A stretch of DNA of 64,000 bases from contig CAVYKK010000019.1 in NCBI GenBank assembly GCA_963769045.1, forward strand, positions 1-64,000, given 5' to 3'. This DNA is from Methanocella_A sp963769045 (GTDB taxonomy: Archaea > Halobacteriota > Methanocellia > Methanocellales > Methanocellaceae). Positions 1 to 9,226 of the stretch are shown here, piece by piece. The first letter of the stretch is position 1. The number at the start of each line of letters is the position of its first letter. The notes under the pieces are model-generated. The model was not told the origin of the DNA. It worked only from the letters and a program-made list of their open reading frames with translations, and made no database searches. Made by a program: the position numbers and the translations under genes.

Positions 1-158
1 AGATGTTCAAGGGCTAATATTACTCCATTGTACTCGGCATCGTTATTTGTAGCGCCTTCCTGGTGAGTGTAATAGACCTCGTTTTCTGAAAAGAATGCAG
101 CGCTATAGCCTGTGCCGCTACCGTCGATCATAATCGTAATTCGACCATTATCAGCCAT
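1..158 (-). CDS. RNase HI-like protein, N-terminal part (cut by window edge)
   Basis: The reading frame starts with ATG at 158 and runs off the left end, so only about 52 residues are visible. They begin MADNGRITIMIDGSG and later read TNNDAEYNGVILALE. A DGSG-type first strand with its aspartate, followed about 35 residues on by an NNxAEY helix start with its glutamate, is the hallmark of the RNase HI fold, which cuts the RNA strand of RNA-DNA hybrids. The next catalytic acids lie outside the window, so activity cannot be judged. It lies 55 bp downstream of the helicase gene on the same strand and could be co-transcribed with it (inference). Confidence 0.7.
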   Translation of the reverse strand, partial: MADNGRITIMIDGSGTGYSAAFFSENEVYYTHQEGATNNDAEYNGVILALEH

Positions 159-213
159 ATTCAATCCTTATACCCTGAGTACGTTGGTTATTGTTACTAT
201 ACGGATAGAATCA

Positions 214-2214
214 TCAGATGATTTTTAGCTTCCGGTATTCATCATTTTCTGGTGATAATTCAATAGCTTTATTGATTTCTGTAACAGCTTCATCTTTAAC
301 GCCAAGCTTCAGCAATGTAGTACTGAGGTAATAATGATACTCCGAAACAGATGAATCAATCCCAATGGCATTCCTGAAACTCTTTATTGCATCCTCGTAT
401 TTCTCATGTCGGATTTGAGCTTTACCAAAGTTAAATAATGCATCTGCTAATGCGCTAGTATTTTCAATAACATCAAGATGAACCTGTGTCGTCTTCGGCT
501 GCCCGTTATTGACTTCATACCGCTGTATGATTGAATCGATCTTAAAGTATTTGACCAGGTCACTTATGGTCTCCGGATTGGTAAACGCAAACATGCTCTC
601 GGAAGAATCGCTGTGCGAGAGGATATTGAGACTGCCAAAGTAGAATACGCTGTTATCGATCAAAGCGATCTTTTCATGGAACCCCTTATGTATTCCAGAA
701 TGTTCCGTAGCCATAATGATCTTGATCCCATTCGCCCTAGTCTCATCGATTAATTGTATAATATCCGTATACCTGGCACTATCCTCTTTTGGCGATCGGA
801 CGATCAGATAAACCTCGACACCTCGTCCGACTGCGGATTTCAGAGTACCGATCAGTTTGCTCATTCTTTTTCTGGCAATGAAAGGACTAAAGATGACCAC
901 ACGTGAGGTGGCTTTATCGATATCATCCATAAACGCCTTGTAGAAACCGATCGCATCATAGATGACTTGCTTCGAATCTGATGCTACTTCAGCCATACCG
1001 GGTTGAGTCCCTTGTATGCCTGCGATGTTAGCTATTTGTTCGACATTGGTCTGTGTCACGGGTTTGATATTGGCCGGATAACCGGATAGTATCCCATCCG
1101 CTTCGATTATCGTGCCTTTATCGCTTATCTCATCCAGTAGCTCGCGAACAAAATTGCCAGACTTAGATCTGTCGATGAAATACTGTTTATTTACGACAAG
1201 AATCAACTTCCCTCTCGCCCGTGAGATGGCTACGTTCAGCAGCCGGGCCGTATCTGATTCGATGGACGGTGCATTCAGCATCCTGCCTACATTATGTGGT
1301 GGTCCCTCGACAAGATCGATAATGATACAATCACGCTCTCTGCCCTGTGCCTTGTGGATAGTTGTTACAGAGGCAATATCCCGGTCAATCTTACGTTCTC
1401 CGAGTAGCCGTTCTATGATCTTGACCTGCTGCCGGTAAGGTGTGATAATACCGACGCTTTTCATGCCTCCGTCGATTGCCATTTCTGCTAACCGGGTTGA
1501 GAGAAGCGCGCTATACAGGTTCATCTTGGAGCCGTTGGCCGCATATGAACTCCAGGGATTGACATTCGAAGTATCGCAAATGACAACAGACTGGCCTTCA
1601 AACGGCAGCAACGCAGCGATTTGAGCGCGATCAATCGTAGTCTGCTCGTTTGTGACCAGCTGACCGTTGTACATCTTCTTATTGATGATGTCGGCGATCT
1701 GCGGGTGCATACGATATTGTTCTCTGAGCATTACCAACCGAGAGTCTTCCCGACGTGTATTTACCGAGTCCGTTATCCCGGACTGCTCGAAAATATCCCT
1801 TTTGAGCCATTTCTTGGCTGAAGGGGTATTGCATTTTGCAATGGGCGAAAGCTGTCTGAAATCGCCGCTGATAACATATTGGGAAGCCAACCCTGCAGTA
1901 AAAAATACCGCAGGCAGGTTGGCCATGCTGGCTTCGTCAAGGATCATGACATCGAAGTGACGAGTGTATATAGACCGGTCAATATAGCTCTTAGTTAGCG
2001 TGCAGCCTATAACACGTGCTTTTTCGAAAATCTCACTTTTATCGACAGAGATATCTTCTTCGATTCGTTCGACCCTGGATTGAAGTACGGTAATTTTCTC
2101 TTTCAGCTGGTCGATTTTACCAGGTAAATGATCGAGATCTTCTCCGTTTTCGAGATAATCGCTGTTCGACAGATGGGCCTTGATTTTGCCAATATTTTTC
2201 TTCAGTTCCAGCAC
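214..2214 (-). pseudogene. SF1 helicase-PLD-TPR protein, C-terminal part after a frameshift
   Basis: This is the second half of a UPF1/DNA2-like superfamily 1 helicase. It has Walker B DEAS (near residue 94), ISGDFRQLSP (motif III), REQYRMHPQ (IV), TIHKAQGRERD (V) and NVAISRARG (VI). A phospholipase D-like domain follows (about residues 425-570) with one HEKIALID motif and a downstream GS. The last 70 residues are two TPR-like repeats. The listed start is a GTG, but the frame is open back to a stop at 2374-2376, and Walker A sits in the other frame just upstream, so start and N-terminus are artificial. Helicase plus PLD in one chain resembles the defence protein MkoC of Mokosh type II (known family); assignment to that system is inference. 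Confidence 0.75.
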
Positions 2215-2320
2215 ATATTTTTCTGCAGATTCCCATCTTGACGAAATCGATTTTTCTTCTTCCGGATGATTGGAATTTCCTTTAATGCCTGATTGATCAG
2301 AACTGTTCTTTACCGAATCA

Positions 2321-3328
2321 TTATTGCGAATGATGATGCTGGCATACTCTTTTCTTAATGCTCCCGCCTGAAGTTAATGCAACTTCCAGCTCATCTTCAT
2401 ACCATTTCAAGTCCCGATATTCTTCGCGTTCTGTAACAATTAAATAACCATTGATAGCGGTCTCATAACGCTTTATCTCGTTTTTCAGGCTCGCAATTTG
2501 CTCGTACCCCTGCCCGATCTTTCTCTCCCGGATGTTGTCCAGCCGGAATTCATCCAGGGCAGGGTCAGGGTTGCTGATGTTACCATGACGAATCACTTGT
2601 CCGGCTTGTATAATCGAACGATTTTCAGGGTCTTCGGCGAACTTTTTCAATACTTCATCAAGTGCCAGATTCGTATGAGATAGGAGTAATACGGTCTTAC
2701 CGGAGCGGATGAGATTGTTCAGGATTGTGCTGAGAGTCTTAGTCTTGCCAGTACCGGGAGGACCCCAGATGTAAGTGATTTCCTGTGTCAATGCTTTGCT
2801 GACAGCAATTTTTTGATCAACATTCAAGTGATCAGTTACAGTAACAGAGCCAGGAATCGTTAATAGACCTGGCTCGGTAAAACCGAATAATTTCATGCAA
2901 CCTATTACATTGTATTCGCATGGCCAGTGCTGGATTTCCTCGAACCGTTCATACAAGTTTTCGAATAATATCCAGTTGCTGCTTGTCACTTTTGCTTGTT
3001 TGATAACTGGACCGCAATCTTCAGAGATAGCTATATCAATCGAACTTTCATTGGATGTGACAACGAAACCAGCCACGTTCTTATTGTTAACAAAGAAATT
3101 TACAGGGGTGTCATCGTTGATTTTAGATTCTTTATTAAGCGGAAACCGGTAAATGTAGTATTCCAGACTCCTAAAAACAAACTCTCCGTCTTTCAGGTCA
3201 AAATTGAAGTCAGGAGCTTTTGTTTTAATTGTTTCTATTTCGCTGTAGAGAGCTTCCTGAAAAATGCGTATCATTTCTTTGTAATCGAGCGTACCTTCAG
3301 TCGCTCTCCACCCGACCGGTTTACCCAT
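2321..3328 (-). pseudogene. SF1 helicase-PLD-TPR protein, N-terminal part before a frameshift
   Basis: About 190 residues of an uncharacterised N-terminal domain come first, then Walker A GPPGTGKTKT and motif Ia LLLSHTNLALDE. The frame ends about 20 residues past ELEVALTSGG, with a tail (RVCQHHHSQ) that does not look native. The neighbouring frame continues with EYASIIIRNND and leads into the rest of the helicase. Skipping one base in the A-rich run near 2350-2358 joins the frames into a protein of roughly 1,040 residues. The break may be a real mutation, an assembly error or, less likely, programmed frameshifting. Upstream there is a 360-bp gap with a repeat and no partner gene. Confidence 0.75.
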
Positions 3329-3499
3329 GATAAATAAAGTATCCTAACTTTAATATGATAATAATTTTCATTTCAGTTTTAGTATTGAATTAATATAACT
3401 TTCACATACTCGAAATCTACCTATACACCCCCTGCGGTGACTATACCAAAGCTGCTTCTCCATATATATTATCATGGCAATGTAAACCGATTTTTCCAA

Positions 3500-3676
3500 A
3501 AGCCTTGGCGCGCTTGGCTACCTGGCGCCCTTGGCGAGCGTGACAGTAGTCGCAGAGTCCAAGGAGCAAAGCCATATTGTCCTGATAAAGATAATAAACT
3601 ACCGAGCGTTGGCACCCTTGGCGGGCCTGACAGGGGTCGCATTGCCCGAACAGGCTAATATCACAAAGCCTTAACA
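3500..3676. repeat. Intergenic repeat, family A (two units); fills the 3329-3692 gap
   Basis: The gap 3329-3692 has no credible gene. It holds two related blocks, each with CTTGGCGAGCGTGACAG- or CTTGGCGGGCCTGACAGG-like sequence followed by GTCGCA. Similar blocks occur near 7.56, 9.57, 12.86 and 14.78 kb. Reading frames crossing it on both strands are translations of the repeat. Confidence 0.7.
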
Positions 3677-3692
3677 AAAAATTTCCAATACC

Positions 3693-4286
3693 CTAACCCG
3701 AGGATAGCATCTCATCCACCGTTTTCCTCAACCCATTAATTCTCACCGGATCACAGAAAGCCCTCAATCCTGTCAACCCAATGCTTTTCTGCTCGCCAAA
3801 TCTCTTATCAATCTCATCCTTGCTGACAACATAGAATTCCCAGGCCCCGAGATCCAGGATATTCACGAGCTTACGATCAGTCTCTGGATACAGGCAGAAC
3901 ACATACAAATCTGCGGCCCTCGCCGCCTCGCCCGCGTTCACATTTGTCCTTGCATCCCAGAAAAATTTCTTCGCAATATCAAACCGAATAGCAGACAGCT
4001 TAACCTTGTCATCAGCATCCCAGCTCTGGATGTACGCGGCGCATTTCACTTCTATCTTTTTAGTGCCGTACAGGAGGTCGTATGCGTCCCATTCTATACG
4101 CGGAGTATCAACAACGCCTAGCACCTTGCCCACGACGAACTCGGCCAGGATCGACCGGTTCGCGTTGCAGAGGATATCGGAATACGCCCACGACCAATAA
4201 TCGCCTACTGTAGCACCTTCAAGGCCGTTTATTGGTACATCGGGGCTAAGCTTCTGCGCTACCATCGTTTGAATATCTGTTGCCAT
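3693..4286 (-). CDS. PD-(D/E)XK endonuclease-like protein
   Basis: About 197 residues from ATG 4286 (start MATDIQTMVA; the frame is open further upstream, but the extra 28 residues have no support). The middle reads WDAYDLLYGTKKIEVKCAAY: an acidic residue, a short hairpin, then IEVKC, matching the D...(D/E)xK core of restriction-endonuclease-like folds. The second half is rich in aromatic residues and ends near LRKTVDEMLSSG. No methyltransferase or specificity gene is adjacent, so it is not an obvious restriction enzyme. Its position between the broken helicase and the ATPase-PIN pair fits a defence island (inference). The motif is clear, the substrate unknown. Confidence 0.55.
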   Translation of the reverse strand: MATDIQTMVAQKLSPDVPINGLEGATVGDYWSWAYSDILCNANRSILAEFVVGKVLGVVDTPRIEWDAYDLLYGTKKIEVKCAAYIQSWDADDKVKLSAIRFDIAKKFFWDARTNVNAGEAARAADLYVFCLYPETDRKLVNILDLGAWEFYVVSKDEIDKRFGEQKSIGLTGLRAFCDPVRINGLRKTVDEMLSSG

Positions 4287-4435
4287 TCTAAATAGCATTT
4301 CCGTAAACGAGTATTGTGATCCATACCTTACCCAAGCAAACCAACGCCCGGCTGAAATAAAACAAAACAAAAAGATAAATACCTGCCTGCTATCAGGCGA
4401 TTTTATCGCAGTATGACAGCCTTAACTCCAATATC

Positions 4436-4804
4436 TTACTTAAGCTTACTCGCATCGACCGGCAACATGATATTCCCCACATAACCCCCGGCTCCAACAG
4501 GCACCGTCGCCGTAGAGTTATAGAAATTTTTAGACGCTTCAAGGCTGTAATTCCCCGGCCCCGCCACATCGAAGCTATAATACCCGCTCGCATTGGTCAT
4601 CACCGGATTAGCCGGTCCCTGAACTGCCTTACCACTGTCATCGTACAGATAAACCGCCGCGTTCTGCACCGGCATATTATTAGTACTGACAACTTTACCG
4701 CTAATCTTCGCTGCCGCCGCAGCCTGGCTGACCGCCGCCACGGACGCGAATATGATGCACAGTAGCGCAAGGGCCACCGTGAATAAGAGAGCTTTTCGAC
4801 TCAT
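4436..4804 (-). CDS. Secreted protein with carboxypeptidase-regulatory-like domain
   Basis: About 122 residues from ATG 4804, preceded by GGTGGG at good spacing. The N-terminus is a signal peptide (MSRKALLFTVALALLC, ending around SQAAAAA). The mature part, from KISGKVVSTNNMPVQNAAV through TNASGYYSFDVAGPGNYSLE, is a single beta-sandwich of the CarboxypepD_reg-like type seen in many archaeal surface proteins, here without a C-terminal anchor. It resembles the secreted proteins at 23.4 and 27.0 kb, which do carry PGF-CTERM tails. Likely extracellular; ligand unknown. Confidence 0.7.
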   Translation of the reverse strand: MSRKALLFTVALALLCIIFASVAAVSQAAAAAKISGKVVSTNNMPVQNAAVYLYDDSGKAVQGPANPVMTNASGYYSFDVAGPGNYSLEASKNFYNSTATVPVGAGGYVGNIMLPVDASKLK

Positions 4805-5103
4805 GAAGTATCCCACCTGCCACGTTTCGATCTTCAGCCGGGCCGGTTTATAGCCCTGCGCATCGCTATTGCTGGATATCATATCACCTAACCCTGGTAG
4901 TTACCAGAAAGCAAAGCAAGAACACTGCCCCATCTTCCTGCGTAAAGCCAGGAGCAATAGTAAAAAATCCACTATGATCGAAGGGCTGATACCCAGTTGT
5001 ACGTACATTAAGTTAGAGCCTTTATGATATGATGCCTTACATAGTAATCACATAAAGCAAAAACTAATCTTAAGTAGTGATATATTAGTACCAGGGTTGA
5101 ATA

Positions 5104-6489
5104 ATGGGTTCGCGAGGTAAGTTAACGAAGAAACCTACTAACCAGAGAGGTATAACAGGTATTTCTGTACGGGGTTTTAAATCACTTTTAACGGAGAAGT
5201 ACATTGAGTTTCTCCCGTTAACAATATTGGCAGGAGCGAATAGCTCGGGCAAATCGAGCATCATGCAACCGCTATTAATGATGAAACAAACGTTAGATGA
5301 AAACTACGACCCGGGAGATTTGCTAATAGATGGACCGAATGTGAAATTCAATTCAGCAAGTAATTTCCTTTCTATGTTTGGGGATAAAGTGGAAACCGAA
5401 TTCGAGATAAGGATCGATTTCGATAATCAATCAATCGCGGAATCTTTTAAAAAGGGTGACGATAGGCCCGTTGAATTGACGCAGTCCAAGTACATTAATG
5501 ATGTCAATGAAGTAGTTTTATCTTCAGAGATGTCTGAAGAGGACTTGAAAGAAAAGTATCCCGGGGTCAAAGAATTTTATGTATTTTTCTCAAATAGTCT
5601 TGAAAACATGATGAAAGAAAATCAGATGGGCTTAAATGATGCGACGATAAACGATTTAATTATTGCTTTTCATGTGCTTAGAAGGAGATGCTTTTTACGG
5701 GTTGTGTGTGAGGTCTATCGAGAAGGTGATGGAAAAACGGTGACAGTACAGCCCGTGCCACTTTCGGGTTTCGGGAACCTAGAAACTGTAGAGAGCTATA
5801 TATCAGATATAATGCACGTACCGGCAACGCGGGGTAACCCAGAACGGGCTTACAAAACGACAGCCATCGGACCCCGGTTCCCGGGTACGATGGATAATTA
5901 TATGGCCAGTATCATTCATCACTGGAAAATAACGAACGACCCACGGCTGAACCGTTTGAGCGAATGGCTATGCAATCTGGGATTGACTTGCGAAATCGAT
6001 ACAAAAAAGGTCACGGATAACCAGGTGGAAATTTTAGTTCACCGATTGACCCGGTCAAGCCAGGGAAATAAAGATATGGTCAATATTGTTGATGCCGGAT
6101 TCGGCGTTAACCAGATCCTGCCTGTGCTAGTCTCATTATTGATCGCGAAAAGTGAACAGTTGGTCTACATCGAACAACCCGAAGTCCATTTACATCCAAA
6201 AGCACAATATGAGTTGGCGAATATTATCATAGAAGCGGTAAATTCGGGCATCAAAGTTGTGATAGAGACTCACAGCATTTTACTATTAACCGGTATTCAA
6301 ACACTTATTGCGGAAGGCGACATCTCTGAAAAGTGTGTTAAGCTCCACTGGTTCTCCCGAAAGAAAAACGGTGAGACCAGAGTGACTAGCGCCAATTTTG
6401 ATAAGGAGGGTGCTTTTGGGGATTGCCCGATTGATTTTGCAGATATTACGTTAGAAGCCGACACACGTTACCTAAATGCATCAGAATAA
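5104..6489 (+). CDS. AAA/ABC-type ATPase of an ATPase-nuclease module
   Basis: 461 residues. Walker A GANSSGKSS lies at residues 44-52, right after a RGFKSL start typical of SMC/OLD-like ATPases. The C-terminal half has VYIEQPEVHLHPKAQ (signature, Walker B and D-loop region), VVIETHS (H-loop) and a DUF3696-like end. The long middle is the helical insert of this class. Such ATPases usually gate a partner nuclease in anti-phage systems (Septu-, Gabija- or PARIS-like logic; known). Here the next gene encodes a PIN-like protein, starting 13 bp after this stop. No transmembrane segment is visible. ATPase fold is certain; the defence role is inference. Confidence 0.8.
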   Translation: MGSRGKLTKKPTNQRGITGISVRGFKSLLTEKYIEFLPLTILAGANSSGKSSIMQPLLMMKQTLDENYDPGDLLIDGPNVKFNSASNFLSMFGDKVETEFEIRIDFDNQSIAESFKKGDDRPVELTQSKYINDVNEVVLSSEMSEEDLKEKYPGVKEFYVFFSNSLENMMKENQMGLNDATINDLIIAFHVLRRRCFLRVVCEVYREGDGKTVTVQPVPLSGFGNLETVESYISDIMHVPATRGNPERAYKTTAIGPRFPGTMDNYMASIIHHWKITNDPRLNRLSEWLCNLGLTCEIDTKKVTDNQVEILVHRLTRSSQGNKDMVNIVDAGFGVNQILPVLVSLLIAKSEQLVYIEQPEVHLHPKAQYELANIIIEAVNSGIKVVIETHSILLLTGIQTLIAEGDISEKCVKLHWFSRKKNGETRVTSANFDKEGAFGDCPIDFADITLEADTRYLNASE

Positions 6490-6502
6490 TGAGGGATTTC
6501 CG

Positions 6503-7087
6503 ATGTCAGGCAAACGATTAATTATTGATGCTAGTGTGGCATCCTCCGCGGGCAGAAAGAGTGAACTTCAATCGCGTTGTTGCAGAAATTTTTTATTATG
6601 GGTTTATAAAAAACAATACCATGTGATTATGTCCGAGGATTTATGTTCGGAATGGAATCTGCACGAATCAAAAATTGCAATAAAATGGCGTAAGGCGATG
6701 AAGGATAAAAGAAGGATACATAAGATATGCTGCTCACCTGATGAAGATTTAAGAAATGCAATTTCATCCACTCAATATGTCAGGGATAACGAAGGGGTAT
6801 TACAGATCGTTACTGATGATGCTCATCTAATCGAATTAGCTTTTAAATCTGACAAGACCATAATATCTCTGGATGATGAGGTAAGAGATCATCTAAAAAC
6901 TATTTCGAAAGCAGTCGTTTGTTTAAGAATTATTGTATGGGTAAATCCAACGATCGATGAAGAGAAACCTATAGAATGGTTGAGAAAGGGAGCCCGGCCA
7001 GAGGAACATCGAAAACTTGGTTATACAGTCCAAAAAAAGGATTTATATAGGAACGGACATAGGCTTAGAAAGGTAACAAAATGTTAG
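6503..7087 (+). CDS. PIN-like nuclease partner of the upstream ATPase
   Basis: 194 residues from ATG 6503, which has GAGG eight bases upstream; an earlier in-frame ATG at 6476 overlaps the ATPase and lacks a site. Acidic residues fall in a PIN-like order: LIIDASVA (first Asp), MSEDLCSEW (Glu), IVTDDAHLIELA (Asp) and IISLDDEVRDH (last Asp). PIN domains are metal-dependent ribonucleases common in toxins. The tail after residue 150 is basic and rich in Arg and Lys. I see no classic VapB-like antitoxin, so control probably comes from the ATPase (inference). Fold call is moderate because sequence identity between PIN families is low. Confidence 0.6.
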   Translation: MSGKRLIIDASVASSAGRKSELQSRCCRNFLLWVYKKQYHVIMSEDLCSEWNLHESKIAIKWRKAMKDKRRIHKICCSPDEDLRNAISSTQYVRDNEGVLQIVTDDAHLIELAFKSDKTIISLDDEVRDHLKTISKAVVCLRIIVWVNPTIDEEKPIEWLRKGARPEEHRKLGYTVQKKDLYRNGHRLRKVTKC

Positions 7088-7203
7088 ATATCATTTAGGG
7101 TAAAAAAGTTAGGTTAATTATTTTATCAGTTAAATAGATAAAAAGAGGAATAGTAAGATATACTGGAAATTAATAAAAAGAGTAAGGGGACTAAGGGATT
7201 ATT

Positions 7204-7356
7204 ATGCCTACAAAAAAGGAAATGCAAATGAACAATAGCCAGAAGAGCGATGATAGTCAATTATTAGAAATGGCTATTTTTGGTATTGCACTAGGCATAA
7301 CGGTCGGTGCTATTGCACTATATGTTAAAAACCAGAATGAGAAAAATAAAATATAA
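7204..7356 (+). CDS. Small single-helix membrane protein
   Basis: A 50-residue frame, MPTKKEMQMN... ending KNQNEKNKI. The N-terminal half is polar and charged, then comes one hydrophobic helix (MAIFGIALGITVGAIALYV) and a short basic tail. The same layout and the shared IALY(V/L)K end occur in the peptide at 12998-13186, so the two look like paralogues within this island. A toxin, antitoxin or membrane-sensing role would be a guess. Confidence rests on the paralogue rather than on codon statistics. Confidence 0.5.
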   Translation: MPTKKEMQMNNSQKSDDSQLLEMAIFGIALGITVGAIALYVKNQNEKNKI

Positions 7357-7545
7357 ATCTTATTTTATTCTTATCGGTCACTAATTTTTATTAGTAGTAA
7401 AACTTATCTATTTCCACTATTATCTAATCATCTGGGCTTGTCACATGGCAGCAAACAGTTGAAGAACCTCAACCAACCCACGCCTGCAACTCCTGCACCG
7501 AGGCCGCCATCCACGCAGACAAGACCCTGGCGATATAGACCGATT

Positions 7546-7650
7546 TATCCAAAAATCTTGACGCTCTTGGCTACTTGACGCTCTTGGCGAGCGTGACAGA
7601 AGGCGCAAAGCCTATACAGAGCAATGTCACAATGCCTCAACAATAAGCTA
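7546..7650. repeat. Intergenic repeat, family A
   Basis: Contains TTGACGCTCTTGGCGAGCGT and GACAGAAGGCGCAAAGCC, close to the blocks at 3.5 and 12.86 kb. It sits directly beside the hicA remnant. Confidence 0.6.
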
Positions 7651-7655
7651 CTTAA

Positions 7656-7838
7656 TCAATCATTAAGCATCTCTTTCAGCCGCGCCACTGGAAACCCCGT
7701 CTGCACCGAAACATCCTTCAAAATGCTCATCATCGTCCCCTTCGGTATTTCCCCATGCCGGGCAATCGTCAAATTCACATCCCCACCGACATGGGATTTC
7801 AAATAGTACCGTTCGTGGCTGCCTTCCGTTCGTTGCAG
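7656..7838 (-). pseudogene. hicA: hicA remnant, C-terminal part only
   Basis: Sixty residues from LQRTEGSHERYYLKSH through LTIARHGEIPKGT to ARLKEMLND align with the intact HicA at 11797-12048 almost residue for residue. In frame just upstream is a TAG stop (7839-7841), and beyond it the HicA N-terminus is missing. The catalytic-type SHERYYL histidine region survives, but the double-stranded RNA-binding-like N-terminus does not. It lies downstream of the MNT-HEPN pair, with the other broken hicA on the far side. A decayed toxin copy. Confidence 0.75.
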
Positions 7839-7907
7839 CTAACAGCCAGGACCCTTGCAGAGCGACACCCGTGGTAGAATAATATCTCAGGTAAATGGCT
7901 ACAGTGA

Positions 7908-8372
7908 TTATATTTTCATGCCTTTCAGGTCGATAACGGCTTCCATTTGTTTCTTAAAGTCCTCTGCATAGGAGATCGCTTTTTCAGCGTCTTCCCTGCT
8001 GTAGGCGCCACTATAGTTGGCTCTTTCCCGCATATCCATGGCCAGCTGGAAATCATTAGAATAGGCTTTTTTCAGGTAGCCCAAATCCACTAATCGTCCA
8101 AGAAAGTGAGACAGGCAGAGATGGCTGTTATGTTTCTTATCCCGGTAACCCCTCGAAAGCAATGCGGTCCTCGCGGAGAGGAACATCGAATAATATGCCG
8201 CAGTAGTTGCCCATTTATAATTCCCGTCTGTAAATAATTTCTTAGCCGTGGCCAGATCATAGTCAACCTGTTTTAATTCGTTTCTTATCGTATCCTCGTT
8301 AATCGGAAAGGGAGCGACTTTACCAAAATCCTTGCAGTCTTTAAAATCCCGGGGGATTCGCGTATCGGCCAT
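7908..8372 (-). CDS. HEPN-domain protein (toxin of an MNT-HEPN pair)
   Basis: 154 residues, all helical in appearance. It has the HEPN hallmarks: TTAAYYSMFLSARTALLSRGYR in the middle and MRERANYSGAYSREDAEKAI near the end, where R-E-R-A-N-Y occupies the place of the Rx4-6H ribonuclease motif. HEPN proteins paired with MNT nucleotidyltransferases form type VII toxin-antitoxin systems, in which MNT inactivates HEPN by nucleotidylation (known). The MNT gene lies 23 bp upstream on the same strand, so the two are co-transcribed. The active-site His is replaced by Asn-Tyr, as in many such proteins. Confidence 0.8.
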   Translation of the reverse strand: MADTRIPRDFKDCKDFGKVAPFPINEDTIRNELKQVDYDLATAKKLFTDGNYKWATTAAYYSMFLSARTALLSRGYRDKKHNSHLCLSHFLGRLVDLGYLKKAYSNDFQLAMDMRERANYSGAYSREDAEKAISYAEDFKKQMEAVIDLKGMKI

Positions 8373-8395
8373 CGGTCTCTGAATAGAGGTAAGCC

Positions 8396-8956
8396 CTACA
8401 ACAGCTTAATTTTATCTTTTTCGACGCTTTCGTAGAAGGCCCGGTCGCTCCGGTATAAATCCGAGTATTGAGCCCTGGAATATACGATTGCGTTCGTTTC
8501 CTTATTCATTTTTTCTCTGACAGCAGCCTTCATATCGACCAGGGCATTGTTGTCGATCTGCCCGATTATCAGGAGATCGACATCACTGTCCTCGTTATCT
8601 TCTCCCCTCGACGCAGAGCCGAAAAGGTAGATTTCCGCATCGTCGATTGAAAAGGGTCTGATGGCCTCGTAGAGCCTTGTAACGTTGAGGAAAATTTTGA
8701 ACTCTTTAACTACCGGATTAGTACGGTCGAGTGTATACAGCACCCATTTGCCCTTTTTCTTTTCCGATATCAGCCCGTATTCCACGAAAAAAGACAGCCA
8801 TTTCCTGGCAGTGTTCCAGTTAAATCGCGGGTTGTTAAACGCCTTGACTTCGTTGATTATTTCCGCCTGGTACATGGGAACGTCAGGTTTCCGCACCATT
8901 AGTTCTAACAGTTGTATCGAGGCTTTTGAGCCCATTAAATCACTTAACTCAGTCAT
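8396..8956 (-). CDS. MNT nucleotidyltransferase with N-terminal helix-turn-helix (antitoxin)
   Basis: 186 residues. Residues 1-85 form a winged helix (MYQAEIINEVKAFNNPRFNW, YGLISEKKKGKWVLYTL). From residue 108, YLFGSASRGEDNEDSDVDLL holds the GSx10DxD motif of minimal nucleotidyltransferases. It is first in a two-gene operon with the HEPN gene. The fused DNA-binding domain suggests it also represses its own promoter (inference). The motif is intact, so it should be active. Confidence 0.85.
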   Translation of the reverse strand: MTELSDLMGSKASIQLLELMVRKPDVPMYQAEIINEVKAFNNPRFNWNTARKWLSFFVEYGLISEKKKGKWVLYTLDRTNPVVKEFKIFLNVTRLYEAIRPFSIDDAEIYLFGSASRGEDNEDSDVDLLIIGQIDNNALVDMKAAVREKMNKETNAIVYSRAQYSDLYRSDRAFYESVEKDKIKLL

Positions 8957-9085
8957 TCCTGTGTAATAGAATGCCTTCTAAATATTAATAGATTACCTAG
9001 ATTAAATAAGATAACCATATTATTAAATCTAGCTAATCATTTTATTTAATTAATGTAATCACATAAATTGAATAAAGTAATATCT

Positions 9086-9226
9086 TTAGCATTTATTGCC
9101 ATCGCCGCCGGTGTGTGACTTTAGATAGTAGCGTTCGTGGCTGCCATCGACATGCTGCAACTCATAGCCCTGATACCTGATAAACCGTACAAGCTCCCGG
9201 TACTTAATCGCAGGCAGCCCCGACAT
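9086..9226 (-). pseudogene. hicA: hicA, truncated after 46 residues
   Basis: Starts MSGLPAIKYRELVRF, overlaps the end of the hicB gene by 23 bp exactly as in the intact pair at 12 kb, and runs through GYELQHVDGSHERYYLKSH. It stops at TAA just after GGDGN, where intact HicA goes on to LTIARHGEIP. The C-terminal 37 residues are lost. A very AT-rich stretch follows at the break, upstream of the MNT-HEPN operon. With hicB intact and hicA broken, this pair has lost its toxin. Confidence 0.75.

Noticed and set aside
6476..6502. Upstream ATG for the PIN-like gene
   Set aside because: It overlaps the ATPase and lacks a site, whereas ATG 6503 has GAGG at the right distance.
7656..9226. Simple insertion of the MNT-HEPN operon into one hicA gene
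   Set aside because: The two hicA fragments overlap by about 20 residues and differ there, so they come from two copies.
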